Under the pieces are notes generated by a model. The model ran no database searches and was not told where the DNA came from. It saw only the letters and a program-made list of their open reading frames with translations. From Rhizoclosmatium globosum (taxonomy: Eukaryota > Chytridiomycota > Chytridiomycetes > Chytridiales > Chytriomycetaceae), in assembly GCA_002104985.1 (NCBI GenBank), contig MCGO01000079.1, positions 62,001 to 126,000 on the forward strand: a DNA stretch of 64,000 nucleotides. Direction: 5' to 3'. Positions 9,740 through 20,526 of the stretch are shown piece by piece. Numbering within the stretch: position 1 is the stretch's first letter; each line of letters starts with the position of its first letter. A program made the translations under genes and the position numbers.

Positions 9740-12700
9740 ATGATCTCTGAGTCTTCCCTAATATCCATCCTCACATACACAACACCTGTTTCGGAGCATC
9801 TTCTGTGTCCCATCTGCACGGAGCCTCTCTTGAACCCACGCCGAATTGATTTCTGTGGCCACACATTCTGTTCATCTTGTCTCAATCAGTGGTTCGCAAG
9901 GCAGCGGACTTGTCCCGAATGCCGATCTCAATTCAAAGCCGTTGAGCCAGCCGACCGGATCGTGCGCAGCTTATTAGATGAACTTGAGGTGCATTGCCGG
10001 CTTTGTGAAGTGACTGGGCCGCGAGGACGCCACAGCAGCTTTGAATGCCACATTGCCTTTGCCATGTCCTATCTGAACAAGTACCATCCTCCAACTTTGT
10101 ACAAGGACACTGTCGAATGGAAAACTGTCGAAAATCTGCTTTCAATCGCACACGAATCATCGGTTTATCTTGAAGAGCTCATTTCAGTCCTTTTGACAAA
10201 GAACGAACTGCAATGCATCGGCAAACATGCTCTGTGCATCGATATTCTTATAACACAAGACAAATCTGCGTTGGTCTCCCGCTTATCAACGTTGATTGAG
10301 TTTTTGGCGGCTGGATGTGCCTTTGGCTGCAATTGCGCGGATAAGACGCTGTTAAAGATTGTGGAAGCATATTCCCTTCCCTTACATCCACCTGCGTTGG
10401 AAATACTGGGTGAGACAATGTGTAAACGACTTGAAACAATATCAGAACAAACGAGGATGGAAACAGGAAACTCCGTCATATCCCAAATCGTGAAGGTTGT
10501 TTCCATGAATTTCTTCTGTTTGTGGTATTAATTTGATTAATGTAAAGGCTGTTCTCCGTCTCTTCCCGAAATGCATGGATTTTACTGAGAAAATAATGGC
10601 TTCAATTGTGAACGTTCTCAAGTCAGCCAACGCGCCTCTCATCCAGGAATGCATTGCTCTGTCCAGTATACTAATAATCAACCATGACGTTTATGCAACA
10701 AAGGAATCTATAAGACAGCTTGCCGGATTTATTTCTACGCTTTTCAATCTATACCCCCATCACTTTCAACCTTTTGGCGTTCAATATCTTAAAGTTATGG
10801 GCAAACTTATCAAATGGCACTATTTCGAACCAGCAGAAGTTCTGAACGCCTGTGTTTCATGTGTCGGAGTGGTTTCTAAAGTTATTGGTCCTGAAATTTC
10901 ACAGGTATTGGATCCATGGATGCTCCTCACAAATAATATTTGGAGGTTTGCTTGTTCCCGCAATATTGATGAGAGCGGAGTCGCTTTTAAGAATAATATG
11001 ACTATGACGATCATAAACACATATGCTGACGTGTTTTATGCGTTGAAGGGAAAAGGTTTGTTGTGTTCAACTTAGGCCCCGTTCAGTGAGCAAAAACAGT
11101 TTTTGGCCTATTTATCAATAAACTGTTTATTTCCTGAAATGCCTATTTATCAATAAATTCGCTTTCCCTGTTTATGGATAAATAGCTCAGAGCTGTTTAT
11201 TGATAAATTCCGGCCATAAATAGCCATAAACAGCAATAAATTCAAAAACAGGGTAACATAGGTCAGAAATTGGTTTATTGATATTCAAACAATGTTAGGA
11301 AAGATAGCAATGATTACAGAGCAACATCCAGGAGACACGGCTCAAATGCCCTCAATTCAAATCCAGTGCAAGAGCAGTCGCAATACCAACAATCAGGTGC
11401 TTTGTTGCTTGAGAGTGAAATAAACATTCAATGCCATCCAGGATATAACAAACGAAATACAAGTATCAAGTTGAAGCAATCGAAGTAGGGAGTGGATGAG
11501 AGACGAGAAGGGAAAGGAGAAATAGGGGAGCTGATAGGGGAGTGGCTTCCAGCGGACCGGAATAGAGGGTAGGGACATGTCTGCCGTTGATGCGTTCAAC
11601 AATGAAAGTGAAGACAACAATGGCAGCACTTGGTGGTATGCGCAGGGCCAGGCACTTGAGTTGGAGAAGGAAAAAATGGGAGGAAATGAAGATGGCAGCG
11701 TGGCTGTGTTACAAAATTTTCCAATTTGAATTCAATCAGCCTGTGAGCTCCACCTCCCTCCCCTCTTTTTTTCTCCAAGTTCCAAACCCACCCACCCTTC
11801 AAGCTCACAACTCACTCATCTTGCACACACAATGACCATTCTGTACGCCTCTCCCCTTTCCCTTTCTGTATCTGCTGCATTCTTCCCCGTTTGCCCTTCC
11901 CTCACACGTCTCTCTATGTTTGTTCTTTGTCACCATCTCTCTTTTGTCAGTGCCTGACACTGTCCCTTTCAATCCATACCCAACTTTCAAAATTTGCATC
12001 GCTCTACTGCTTCTACTAATGCTTCTCACTGCTTGAATTGGTGTTGTAACAGTGAGTAGTGTATTGAGCGATGACTGCCGATTCCCCGAGTGTGAGCTTC
12101 TGTCTCCTTGAATCCCTTCTCCTTTAATATTACTATCTCTTGTCTGGTGTGTTCAAATAAACAAATGTAAAATGTATTATATCATCTTTTTATTGTTGGT
12201 GGAATTGGTGGGAAATGGTGATAAACAGGTCCAAAAGCTGGTCCAGAGCTACTTATGGAATTTATGGAATTTATGGCTATTTATGGATTGTGATAAACTG
12301 TTTATGGAATTTGTGAAAAAAACGATTTATTGATAAATAGTTTATTTGACATAAACAGCTTTTTCAGTTTATTTCTAATAAACAGTTTATTGATAAATAG
12401 CCAGTCCATAAATTTCAATAAATTCACATAAATCACCACCAAACAAATAGCAATTTTTTCTCACTGAACGGGGCCTAAATATTCTGGTGGGTCTAAACTG
12501 AATCTTCCAGAATATTGCTTGTTATTCTACATGGATAAAATATTTGATTTTATGAGCTGGTCTTTAAGTGCTGTGGAACTGGATTCTATTGTCTTGAGTG
12601 TTGTGACTCTCCTTTGGTAAGATTTCAATTAAGTGGTTTCCAAATTGACCGTTAATACAGTGATTTCGGTCACACATTCTCGGAAGGCGAACTTTTCAGA

Positions 12701-12850
12701 TTGTATTCTATGGAATTCGTTGAATTGGCTATGGAGAAATTGGATGGATTGGACGATGAAATGTCAGTCTACACTGAACTTAAGCTTGCAACGAGAAATG
12801 CAGTTAAGCGACAGTTGATACCCATCACCCAGGTTTTTTCCAATAAATGA
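9740..12850 (+). CDS. RING-finger protein 1 of a tandem trio (intron 2 carries a transposable element)
   Basis: Exons 9740-10495, 10548-11055, 12511-12616 and 12661-12850 give 519 residues. Exons 2 and 3 are exactly the length of their counterparts in RING copy 2 (508 and 106 nt), which supports the joins. A C3HC4 RING (CPIC...CGHTFC..C...CPEC) fills residues 22-62 and is followed by a second likely zinc site, CRLC...GRH...FEC, resembling a TRAF-type finger. The remaining 400 residues look helical and end with KRQLIPITQ, shared by all three copies. RING proteins usually act as E3 ubiquitin ligases; that role is inferred. Intron 2 is 1,455 nt because of an inserted element at 11075-12475; without it the intron would be about 50 nt, so the gene may still work. 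Confidence 0.8.
11075..11090 (+). repeat. Left terminal inverted repeat
   Basis: GGCCCCGTTCAGTGAG, preceded by TTA. It pairs perfectly with 12460-12475. Confidence 0.9.
12460..12475 (-). repeat. Right terminal inverted repeat
   Basis: CTCACTGAACGGGGCC, followed by TAA. It is the exact complement of the left repeat. Confidence 0.9.
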
Positions 12851-12902
12851 ACACATTGGTGAAATTTGATTCCAAAAACCACACCCACGTCAACACCATT
12901 AC

Positions 12903-14601
12903 ATGTTGGCTGCCAGCTCATTCACTTACACAGCTACCGTTTCCGAATTTCTACAATGTCCCGTCTGCACAGAACCCCTCTACGAACCACAAAGGCTCGA
13001 TAACTGCGGACACACATTCTGTTCATCCTGTCTCAACGAATGGTTCACAAAACAACGAACCTGCCCTGAATGCCGCGGTCCAGTCAAAGCTCTTACACCC
13101 GCTGACCGAATTGTGCGAAACCTCCTCGATGCCTTGGATGTAACCTGTAGTGCATGTAAAGTTACTGGGCCACGTGGGCGCCACAACGACTTTGAATGCC
13201 AATTAACCGAAGCCACTTCCTATCTTAACCAAGAAATCGAAAGCACAAGCATAGACCCGAGTAAATGGCCGAAAGTGGAGAAACTTCTGAAAAAGATGAG
13301 GGAAAATCCTTCTCAATTCAAACAACTCATTGCGGTTCTTACGAAACGAAACTCTGAAATTAAATGCGTTGGTAAACACGCGGCGTGTATTGATATCCTT
13401 GGGAAACTGGATGGATCCCGTCAAGCGCTGGCGCTGGCGACTCATTTGCCAACATTGATTCCCTTCTTGGTTGCAGGCTGCGATTCAGATTGTAACTGTA
13501 CCGATGACGTTCTTTTAAGTCTCGTTGAAAACTATTTTCTTCCATTTTATCCTCATGCATTGGATTGTTTGGGAATCGCCATTTGTCAAAGGCTGGAGCG
13601 ACTGGAACTGGATAATAAGAAAATGGCTGATGGTAGTTCAACAGTATCTCGCATTTTGGAGGTAAGGCATCATTTTCGTAGTGTATCGTTGCCTTAAAGA
13701 ATCTCGTAGTCTGTTTTAGGTCGTTTCTCAAAGTCAACAGAGATAGTTGACAAGCTGCAATCATGCGTTATCAAACTCCTCAGGTCATCTAGCCTTTCAG
13801 TAGTCCAAGAATGTGTTGCAGTCGCCAATATCATCATCAGGAACGGTAAAAATGGCCTGCAAGGACAGCGACTCATAAAACTCTTGGAGTTCATCACTGA
13901 AATCTGTACTATCGTTCCAATTGAGTTTCGTTTGTATTCTAAAAGTTATCTGGAATTGGTTGGGGGTTATTTTCGAAAAGAATCCGTCACTGGCACAGTT
14001 CAAACATGCATGGCATGTGCATCGTGTCTCGAATCAATTTGGAAAGTTCTTGCCCTTGGATCGGATGTTATCCCTTGGTTGGATGCGTTGATGAAGTTGC
14101 TCGATTCTGTATGGAGGCCCGCCACGTTTGGGGTTTCCACAGTTGTCATCAATCATGACTACATTAATGCAATATTGCGCGTTTATTTGGAAATACTATC
14201 CACATTGAAATCGAGAGGTTGGATTTTGTTTTTTAGTTAACAACTCTAACCATATATTACACATAGAACGTTTTTTGCTGCATCACTTGGAACAAATCTT
14301 TCTGTTTATGAGCTGGTTCGCTGTTGCGATACCTTTGAAGCAAATAGCTGTCAACATTCTTACCCTTCTTCGGTGAGTCTTAGGATCTCATTTCCATCCA
14401 TGCTCATCATAAATTCAATTCTTAAGTTACATCGGACACGCGTTCCCACGAGGCGAGCTGTATCGTCTGTACTCAATGAAATTTATCGCGTTGACCATGG
14501 AAAAGTTGAACGGAATTGAACAGACCCTCATCGACCCAAAACTTAAATTAGATACAGAAGCCGCAATCAAACGACAGTTGATTCCCATCACCCAACTTTG
14601 A
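12903..14601 (+). CDS. RING-finger protein 2 of the tandem trio
   Basis: Exons 12903-13661, 13710-14217, 14267-14372 and 14427-14601 give 515 residues. The first acceptor is the TAG at 13707-13709: the more obvious TTTTAG just downstream would break the frame, whereas this one restores SVLGRFSK, matching VLRLFPK and ILRRFPN in the other copies. The protein has the C3HC4 RING (CPVC...CGHTFC..C...CPEC) at residues 20-60, the CSAC...GRH...FEC second zinc site, a long helical body and the KRQLIPITQL tail. Closest to copy 1 in exon lengths. Probable E3 ubiquitin ligase by domain; partners unknown. Only 52 bp separate its start from the stop of copy 1. Confidence 0.82.
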
Positions 14602-14664
14602 AGAACTTTATACAAATAAACAGAATAATCATCTTTCCAAAATTGTCAGACCTGCTGTCAAAAT

Positions 14665-16481
14665 ATGGCGACCACCAGCACCTTCACTTATGAATGCACG
14701 GTCTCGGAACTCCTCCTCTGTCCAGTCTGCACAGACCCATTCATCAACGCCCAACGCATTGATCCCTGTGGCCACACATTTTGCTCCGAATGCGTAACCA
14801 ACTGGTTCCTCCGCCAACGAAGATGCCCCGAATGCCGTGGCCCCGTATCATCGATAAATCCCGCCGACAGAATCGTTCGCGGTCTCCTTGATAAGCTCGA
14901 AATAACCTGCACCACCTGTTCATTCAAAGGCCCACGCGACCGGCACAACTCCGTCAAATGCATACAATCTGGTAACCTTGCATACGTTTCGACTTTTTTG
15001 GATTTGGAAACTCCGGCTGCGGCGGCATTCTTGGTTCATCAATTCACTGGATCAAAGTTGGTGTCTGTCTTGGTAGGTTTGCTAGAGAATCCTGAGAATT
15101 TGGCGTTGCTGGTTGCGTTGTTGAGCACACGAAAATATTACCGTCAATGCACATGGACGAACTCCTTTTGCATATATTTGTTAACGAAGCGCAGTGCTCG
15201 TGGCAAAAGTGTTTCACTGCAACCACATCTCGAAGTATTGATTCGGTTTCTCGTTTCTGACGGATGCAACTGCGTGATGAAGTGTATACTTGAACTTATT
15301 GATATATGTCCTTCTGAAACATACCATCCGGCTATCGAGTTCTTGGTTAATGCAATCGGTTGCAACTTGTTTCCAAGTGATACACACGATGTGATGAGCA
15401 CATTCAATGAAAGCCTCCTTCTACACGTAAGCAGTATTTTCTCCTCTTATTTATAATCCGTCTTACGTATTTCCCTCCAGACGATCCTTCGCCGATTCCC
15501 AAACCACAAAAGCCAATACAAAAACGTAATGAAGTTCATCATGAAACACAAAACATCGCCCAATATCCCAAATTTCCTTCTACAAGAGTTTATTTCTCTT
15601 GGTAACATGGCGGTTCTCGGCTTACAACAAGAATTCACGGAATACCACACTACGTTCCCATTCTTCTTCATCAGCCACCTCAAAACAGCCACCTCAAACC
15701 ACAACCTTATCCAAAACACAGCTATATTCATCACAAATCTATGCTCTATATTCCCAACAAACTCCTGGCCCTTCGCACTGGACTTTCTCGAAATCATCTC
15801 TACATACATACAACAACCACATACACCCGATTGCATCGACCCAATCATATCCTGCATCGAGAGCATAAGCGCGCTCGCGCCCGTTCTTAAAAATGACCTC
15901 GTGTCGTTTCTTGAGGACTTGATGGGTCTTTTACAAGTTGTTTGGGACAGGGCCAAGAATATCTGGTTTACGAATGCGGTGCCGGAAACTCGGGTTAAGT
16001 TTATTGGAACATTGTTGAATGCGTATACGCAGATACTGCAGGGGCTTCGTAAGACTGGAAAAGGTTTTGCTTTTTTTTCTTGTATTGTTTTTTAATTTCG
16101 TGTTGACTTTTTACTGTTGAACAGCGGTTCGGATGCGGTATCATTTGGATTCGTTGTTTAGATTCATGAATTGGTGTGTTGCCAATGTTAAATTGCCAGG
16201 AATCACTGTTATTGTCCTTCTTTTGATTGGGTCGGTGATTTATTCTACTGTTTTACCAATCCATTAATGCTATAAGCTCAAAAAACAGTAACATTGGAGA
16301 CGCATTCCCAGCAGGAGACTTGTACAGGTTATACCAGATGGATTTTATTGAACAAACGTTACAAAACGCTTTACAAATTCAACCAAAAGTCACGTTTCAT
16401 ACCCTTTTATTTGCCAGAACTGCGATTCTCAAACAGTTAATCCCCGTCACACAACTCATCACCCTATCCATCCTTACTTAA
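14665..16481 (+). CDS. RING-finger protein 3 of the tandem trio
   Basis: Exons 14665-15426, 15481-16063, 16125-16230 and 16289-16481 give 547 residues. The third exon keeps the 106-nt length of the other copies, while exon 2 is 75 nt longer. The RING (CPVC...CGHTFCSEC...CPEC) spans residues 20-60 and the second zinc site reads CTTC...DRH...VKC. The helical body is the most diverged of the three, and the end motif is KQLIPVTQL with a short extension. Likely E3 ligase by domain. It ends 190 bp from the stop of a convergent membrane-protein gene. Confidence 0.8.
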
Positions 16482-16671
16482 ATAAATTCAAAACATACCG
16501 ATAAAGTTTTCTCTAAAGTGTATATTTCAGACATGGAAAAAAGGAAACAGGGGATGGGGATAACAAACATAACAAGCACAAAAGAAAAGAAAGGAATAAC
16601 AAGCACAGAAAAGTACAGAGAATATGGAAAAAAATGAGATGAATTGAGCTTGCAACACAAGAAAACGTCTT

Positions 16672-18829
16672 TCACACACCAACGTTCACAAAAGTCTCGT
16701 GAGTACCACTTCGTTCCCGCACAACCACATTCAGGTCCTGTCCCTCCACACCATCCAATCCAGTCCCGACAGCTCCGCCGTGGCCAGAACTCTTTGGAAC
16801 CCGTAATTCAGCTGTAACTGTCCATACAGTAGGCCTGACATACCCGTTTATAATCACAGCATTTCCATCGTCGGCTTCGACTTCATCTAACCCAAGCGCT
16901 CCACCAAGACTCTTTGGCGGTGCGCGGACATGCATCTTGCTTCCCTTTGTAGCACCGTAACTCTTTTTCGCGGCTGGTGCAAACAGGAGTGTGAAGGGCG
17001 CAATGAAGGGAATGCAAATGTATTCTGAGGCTGACATTTTCGAGCGGAATGTGGTTGCTTGGAAGTGGAGGGAGTATGGGGCTCGGGATTGGACTCGTTT
17101 TAAGGAGAGGATGAGGACTGCGCGTTCGGCTTTTAGGTCTGTGAGCTGTTATTTAAGTGGGTTAGATTGTTGTTCGGATATTGTGTGTGTTCTGGAACTA
17201 CTCTCTGCTGTAGTTATAATCAGCTATGCTCTTAAACTCGTTCGCTACTTTTTTTGTTACGCCAAAATTCGTTCACTACTTTTGCATTGCTCCTTTTTCC
17301 TGTGAAGGAATTGAGCTCCGCTCGTAACCTCGCTGCGCAATTTCGCTTCACTAAAACTCGTTCGCTCTGCTCACTATTGGCAACACGTTCGCTATTCCTC
17401 TTTCCTTCTGTCGTGGTATTGAGCTCCGCTCGTGACCTCGCTGCACGCGCAAATTCGCGAAAGGTGGTTCGCACTCATATATCCCAAGATGCTCGCTACA
17501 CTCGCTATTCCTCCTTTTCTGCCAAATTTCCACAAAACCTCCAACCTCCTTCGTTCCTCCATCGGTTGCTCCGGTTATTTCGCACTCGTCACTCGTAGGA
17601 ACGTCACTCATAAACAAGTAACTCACCAAATCCCGAATCAAAACCGAAACAAGAATCTCCAACCCAAGCGTAGAACAAACGACCAACAAAAGCGTGGGCA
17701 AACCTTGCGGCCAAGACGGAAGACCACTCCCAAACAAAAACAAAAAGATGGCCAATAACTCAAACCCAATAAACGTCAAAATAATGGGCGGGTACCGGAC
17801 AGCATCTTTCTTGAATCTCGCTTCAAGGACTTTCAAGTCTGCTTCGATAGCTGCAAGGATGAGACGGTGGACACGGGCAGCGAGGGGAGTGACGGGAGGC
17901 AATGGTTCGACGAAACGAGCCCGGTTGGGGGAGTCAGGCTCATGTTTCGCAGCCGTGTCAATATCTTCGGCTAAGAACTTTGCACTTGAGATATTAAACA
18001 TGCGGCGCCACAAGTTGGGGATACGAGGGACGGCGGAGGCACGAAGAAGCAAATTCGGGCGGGCATCATCCGTGACTTGGACGGCGGGAGGAGTTGTGTA
18101 GTTTTTGAGCGAGTCCTGCATCGAGTGGTTCGAGACAGAGGAACGCTTTTGAGTTGAATTGAGGGCAAATGAATCCGAGGTGAGTTCGTCCGAGTTGTCG
18201 TTGAAGAGCGGCGTCGGAAGGGCGGCGTCGTTGAAGAGGTCGAGGGCCGAGTCTTCGCCCTTTGCCAGAGCCATAATCAGATTCTTTGTCTCTGGCGTTG
18301 AAGGAACGACGAGTGGGTAGCGTGATGAGTCATCGTCTTTTGTGGAAAGAGCGAGTTGCGAAGTTGCGAGTTTTGGTGGCTGAGGACGGGCTGTTGCACC
18401 GGCGGGTCGTTGTTGTTGTTGTTGTTGTTGTGATTGAGAGAGGGTTTGAGAGACCGACAAGGAGTAGCGATTGGCGGCCTTCTGTTGCTGTTGCTGTTGC
18501 TGTTGTTGGTGGTGGTTGATTGGCTGTGGCTGCTGTGAATTGACAGGGTGCTGGTTTGAGACAGGCGGGCCATCCAGTTCAAAGTGGAGGCGTTGAGTAA
18601 GTGCTCCAATGTCCTTTTTGAGGGCGACACTCTCTCGCTTCGTAAACACAAACACAAGGGCGAGTGAGACAAGCCAGACAAACAAGTACACACAGATCAC
18701 TAGTACGAATGTAAGGCCGGGCTAAGGTTGCTTCTTTAGTCTTGCTACTCTCACACAACTACTACTACTACTACTACTACTCACCACATCCCGTGGCTGC
18801 GATGATGAGTCCGTTGCGGTCGATGCCAT
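16672..18829 (-). CDS. Glutamine-rich multi-pass membrane protein of unknown function
   Basis: Exons are complement 18829-18785, 18721-17627 and 17145-16672, all in phase 0, giving 537 residues. A 15-residue first exon (ATG at 18829) leads into a membrane helix (GLTFVLVICVYLFVWLVSL). Two polyglutamine tracts follow, coded by CAA/CAG runs at about 18410-18440 and 18482-18510, with serine-rich low-complexity sequence. Around residues 315-370 two more hydrophobic helices appear (IILTFIGFELLAIFLFLF and LPTLLLVVCSTLGLEILVSV), and a shorter one near YICIPFIAPFTLLF. No catalytic motif is visible and no family was recognised. The last intron is unusually long for this window (481 nt) and full of repeats. 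The joins rest on splice consensus and phase, not on homology. Confidence 0.6.
17250..17475. repeat. Degenerate direct repeats inside a long intron
   Basis: Two similar blocks about 110 bp apart share TGAGCTCCGCTCGT followed by ACCTCGCTGC and CAA(A)TTCGC (near 17311 and 17420). The flanks repeat ACTCGTTCGCT-like words several times. The whole stretch lies in the 481-nt last intron of the membrane-protein gene. It has no coding features of its own and its origin is unknown. Confidence 0.5.
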
Positions 18830-19440
18830 TCAGACTAGTAAGTGGTGTGGTGGAAGGTGCGTGCGTGGTTGGCTGTGAGTGCGTGCTCAAACGGCAAAAA
18901 AGAGGCCAATGTGAGGGTGCGGGTGAGTGAGTGGTGTTTGCTGCTTCGAAAAAATCTCCATTTGGAAAATTTGCTGATGGTGTGTGTCCGTGCCCTTGTG
19001 TTTGTTTGCTGATGGAAGTGGCGTTTTTGAGAACGGGATTCCCACTCACTTGTTATGTTGACGAGTAGATGGGATATTGCTCTTCAATGATATGGATCAG
19101 GGAACTAACAACCAGGTTTCAAACCCGATGACACCGGCCCCGCCCTAAGACGCTCACAATCACAGATTATCCCGTTATCTCAAAAGCGGGAAGGAAATTT
19201 ACAATATATTCACAGCTTGTTCACCGCATGGCTCGGGATCCAGTGTGGAACCTAAATACTCACAAAATGAACCTGCCTCAACTTGATCAGAATCCAATCT
19301 TCCAACTAGTGGACGTGAGAACAACTTGACCGTCTTCAGTCCACCATATTCGATATGTAATTCCAAAGAATCATCATTAAGCACAAAATGCAGGAACAAA
19401 ACAATTTATTGGCAAAAACGCATAATTCAACAAGTTGTTT
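18830..19440. other. Intergenic region without a supported gene
   Basis: This is the upstream flank of the membrane-protein gene and the downstream flank of a BTB gene. It holds AC/GT-rich sequence near the first exon and one 66-codon minus-strand frame (19199-19399) with no recognisable similarity. Nothing else is supported. Confidence 0.5.
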
Positions 19441-20295
19441 TCAGCGAATAACCAGATGAAGACATTTCGCTTGATGAATGTACACATACTGCTTGCAGGA
19501 ACTGCAATATATAGACGTATTCAGTAACGTGTTTTTTTCATCCACTGCTTTCACCAACAATACATTTTCATCCACTGCTTTCGCCAACAATACATTAATA
19601 AATTTTGACGATGCATACAACTGAAGACTATTGCCATACTGCTTTGCGAGAATCTTCCACTCCTCCAGTGACACTCTTGCAAATTCGATTTGACTGTCAA
19701 AAAACTCACAAAATTCCTTGGCACAAGTATTTTGTTCCTCACAATCTTTCGCCCACTCCAACAAAATTTCGAGTCGACTTGTCATTTCATTCACGGTGAA
19801 TTTGTCCAAGAGTTTCGAAACCATTTCTTGACTGACATTCACTGAGGAGAAGGATTGGCTCTTGCTAGCATACTTCCAATGAGAATGAAACCAAGAGCAT
19901 CCAGCTGCTACGATGTTTTCTTCTTGTACGTAGTGGCCATTCATTAGAAGCGGTCCAAAGTTGGATTTACTCAACACTTCCGTACAATACTCCTCAGAAT
20001 GTGCGTAAATACACTCCAACACTAGACGGAAGTACGATGGAAATGGAGGATTCACTTTAAGGGTTTCTTCGGCCTTTCCCAGACCAGACTCATTAACGTG
20101 TTGGTGAGCTGCGAAATATACGTTGCGTTTTAGGTACTCCGTGTTTGCGAGAATGAATTCGCCCGGTGATGGTTGAAGGATTATATCGGAGGTATCAGGA
20201 TCGCCGACTAGGTTTGCTGCATGTGGGCCAGAGAGGAGATTGGTGGACTTGACGTTGGAGGATAAGGTGACTTTGATGGATACAGTGGTGCTCAT
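19441..20295 (-). CDS. BTB/POZ protein with C-terminal CxxC motif
   Basis: Single exon, 284 residues, starting at the ATG at 20295 because the sequence from there (MSTTVSIKVTLSS) aligns with the heads of the neighbours; an upstream in-frame start is less likely. BTB core: TSDIILQPSPGEFILAN, EYLKRNVYFAAHQ, then RLVLECIYAHS. A helical BACK-like region (LEILLEWAKD) follows. Near the end an imperfect direct repeat (LLAKAVDEN / LLVKAVDEK) comes from a 27-bp duplication, and the tail has CSSCKQY and a further cysteine. Possible CUL3 adaptor by family. It is co-directional with the next BTB gene upstream and part of a four-member minus-strand set. Confidence 0.8.
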   Translation of the reverse strand: MSTTVSIKVTLSSNVKSTNLLSGPHAANLVGDPDTSDIILQPSPGEFILANTEYLKRNVYFAAHQHVNESGLGKAEETLKVNPPFPSYFRLVLECIYAHSEEYCTEVLSKSNFGPLLMNGHYVQEENIVAAGCSWFHSHWKYASKSQSFSSVNVSQEMVSKLLDKFTVNEMTSRLEILLEWAKDCEEQNTCAKEFCEFFDSQIEFARVSLEEWKILAKQYGNSLQLYASSKFINVLLAKAVDENVLLVKAVDEKNTLLNTSIYCSSCKQYVYIHQAKCLHLVIR

Positions 20296-20526
20296 TTTTA
20301 CGGAATGTTTTTTGTTTGTTTTTGTTTCGCCACTTGGATTTTCTTGTTGATATATTATAAAAGTATAGCCAAAAAGGATGCATTTCGGAATATGAAAAAA
20401 GTTCTCAAAGTCGTTATTTATACACGAAGTCGATTTCGTAAGCATACTGTAATCTTTTACATCGTCCAAAACTTTATCAACCTTTTCTCAATTATTACTT
20501 CCTAAATCCTGACCCAATTACACAGA

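Larger units (their letters stand above)
11075..12475. mobile_element. Non-autonomous TIR DNA transposon inside an intron
   Basis: The element is bounded by perfect 16-bp terminal inverted repeats, GGCCCCGTTCAGTGAG at 11075-11090 and its complement at 12460-12475. TA flanks both ends directly, and the outer TTA/TAA extends the symmetry to 19 bp. A 2-bp TA duplication fits best; a 3-bp duplication does not. Both subterminal zones are crowded with palindromes of the form TTTATNNATAAA (11111, 11146, 11171, 11196, 12326, 12386), which may be transposase binding sites. The middle has only short chance frames and no transposase, so mobility would depend on an enzyme encoded elsewhere. It lies in intron 2 of RING gene 1 between a usable donor (11056) and acceptor (12509-12510). 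Confidence 0.8.

Noticed and set aside
11393..12029. Short frames in the middle of the TIR element
   Set aside because: Low-complexity, mutually overlapping on both strands, with no transposase motif.
11075..12475. PIF/Harbinger assignment of the TIR element
   Set aside because: A 3-bp TWA duplication would have to be direct, but the flanks are TTA and TAA; only TA is shared.
12980..13216. Minus-strand frames opposite the RING genes
   Set aside because: Antisense shadows of cysteine-rich coding sequence, with no independent support.
19199..19399. 66-codon minus-strand frame next to a BTB gene
   Set aside because: No match to the BTB family or any motif. It could be chance, and no splice partner was found.
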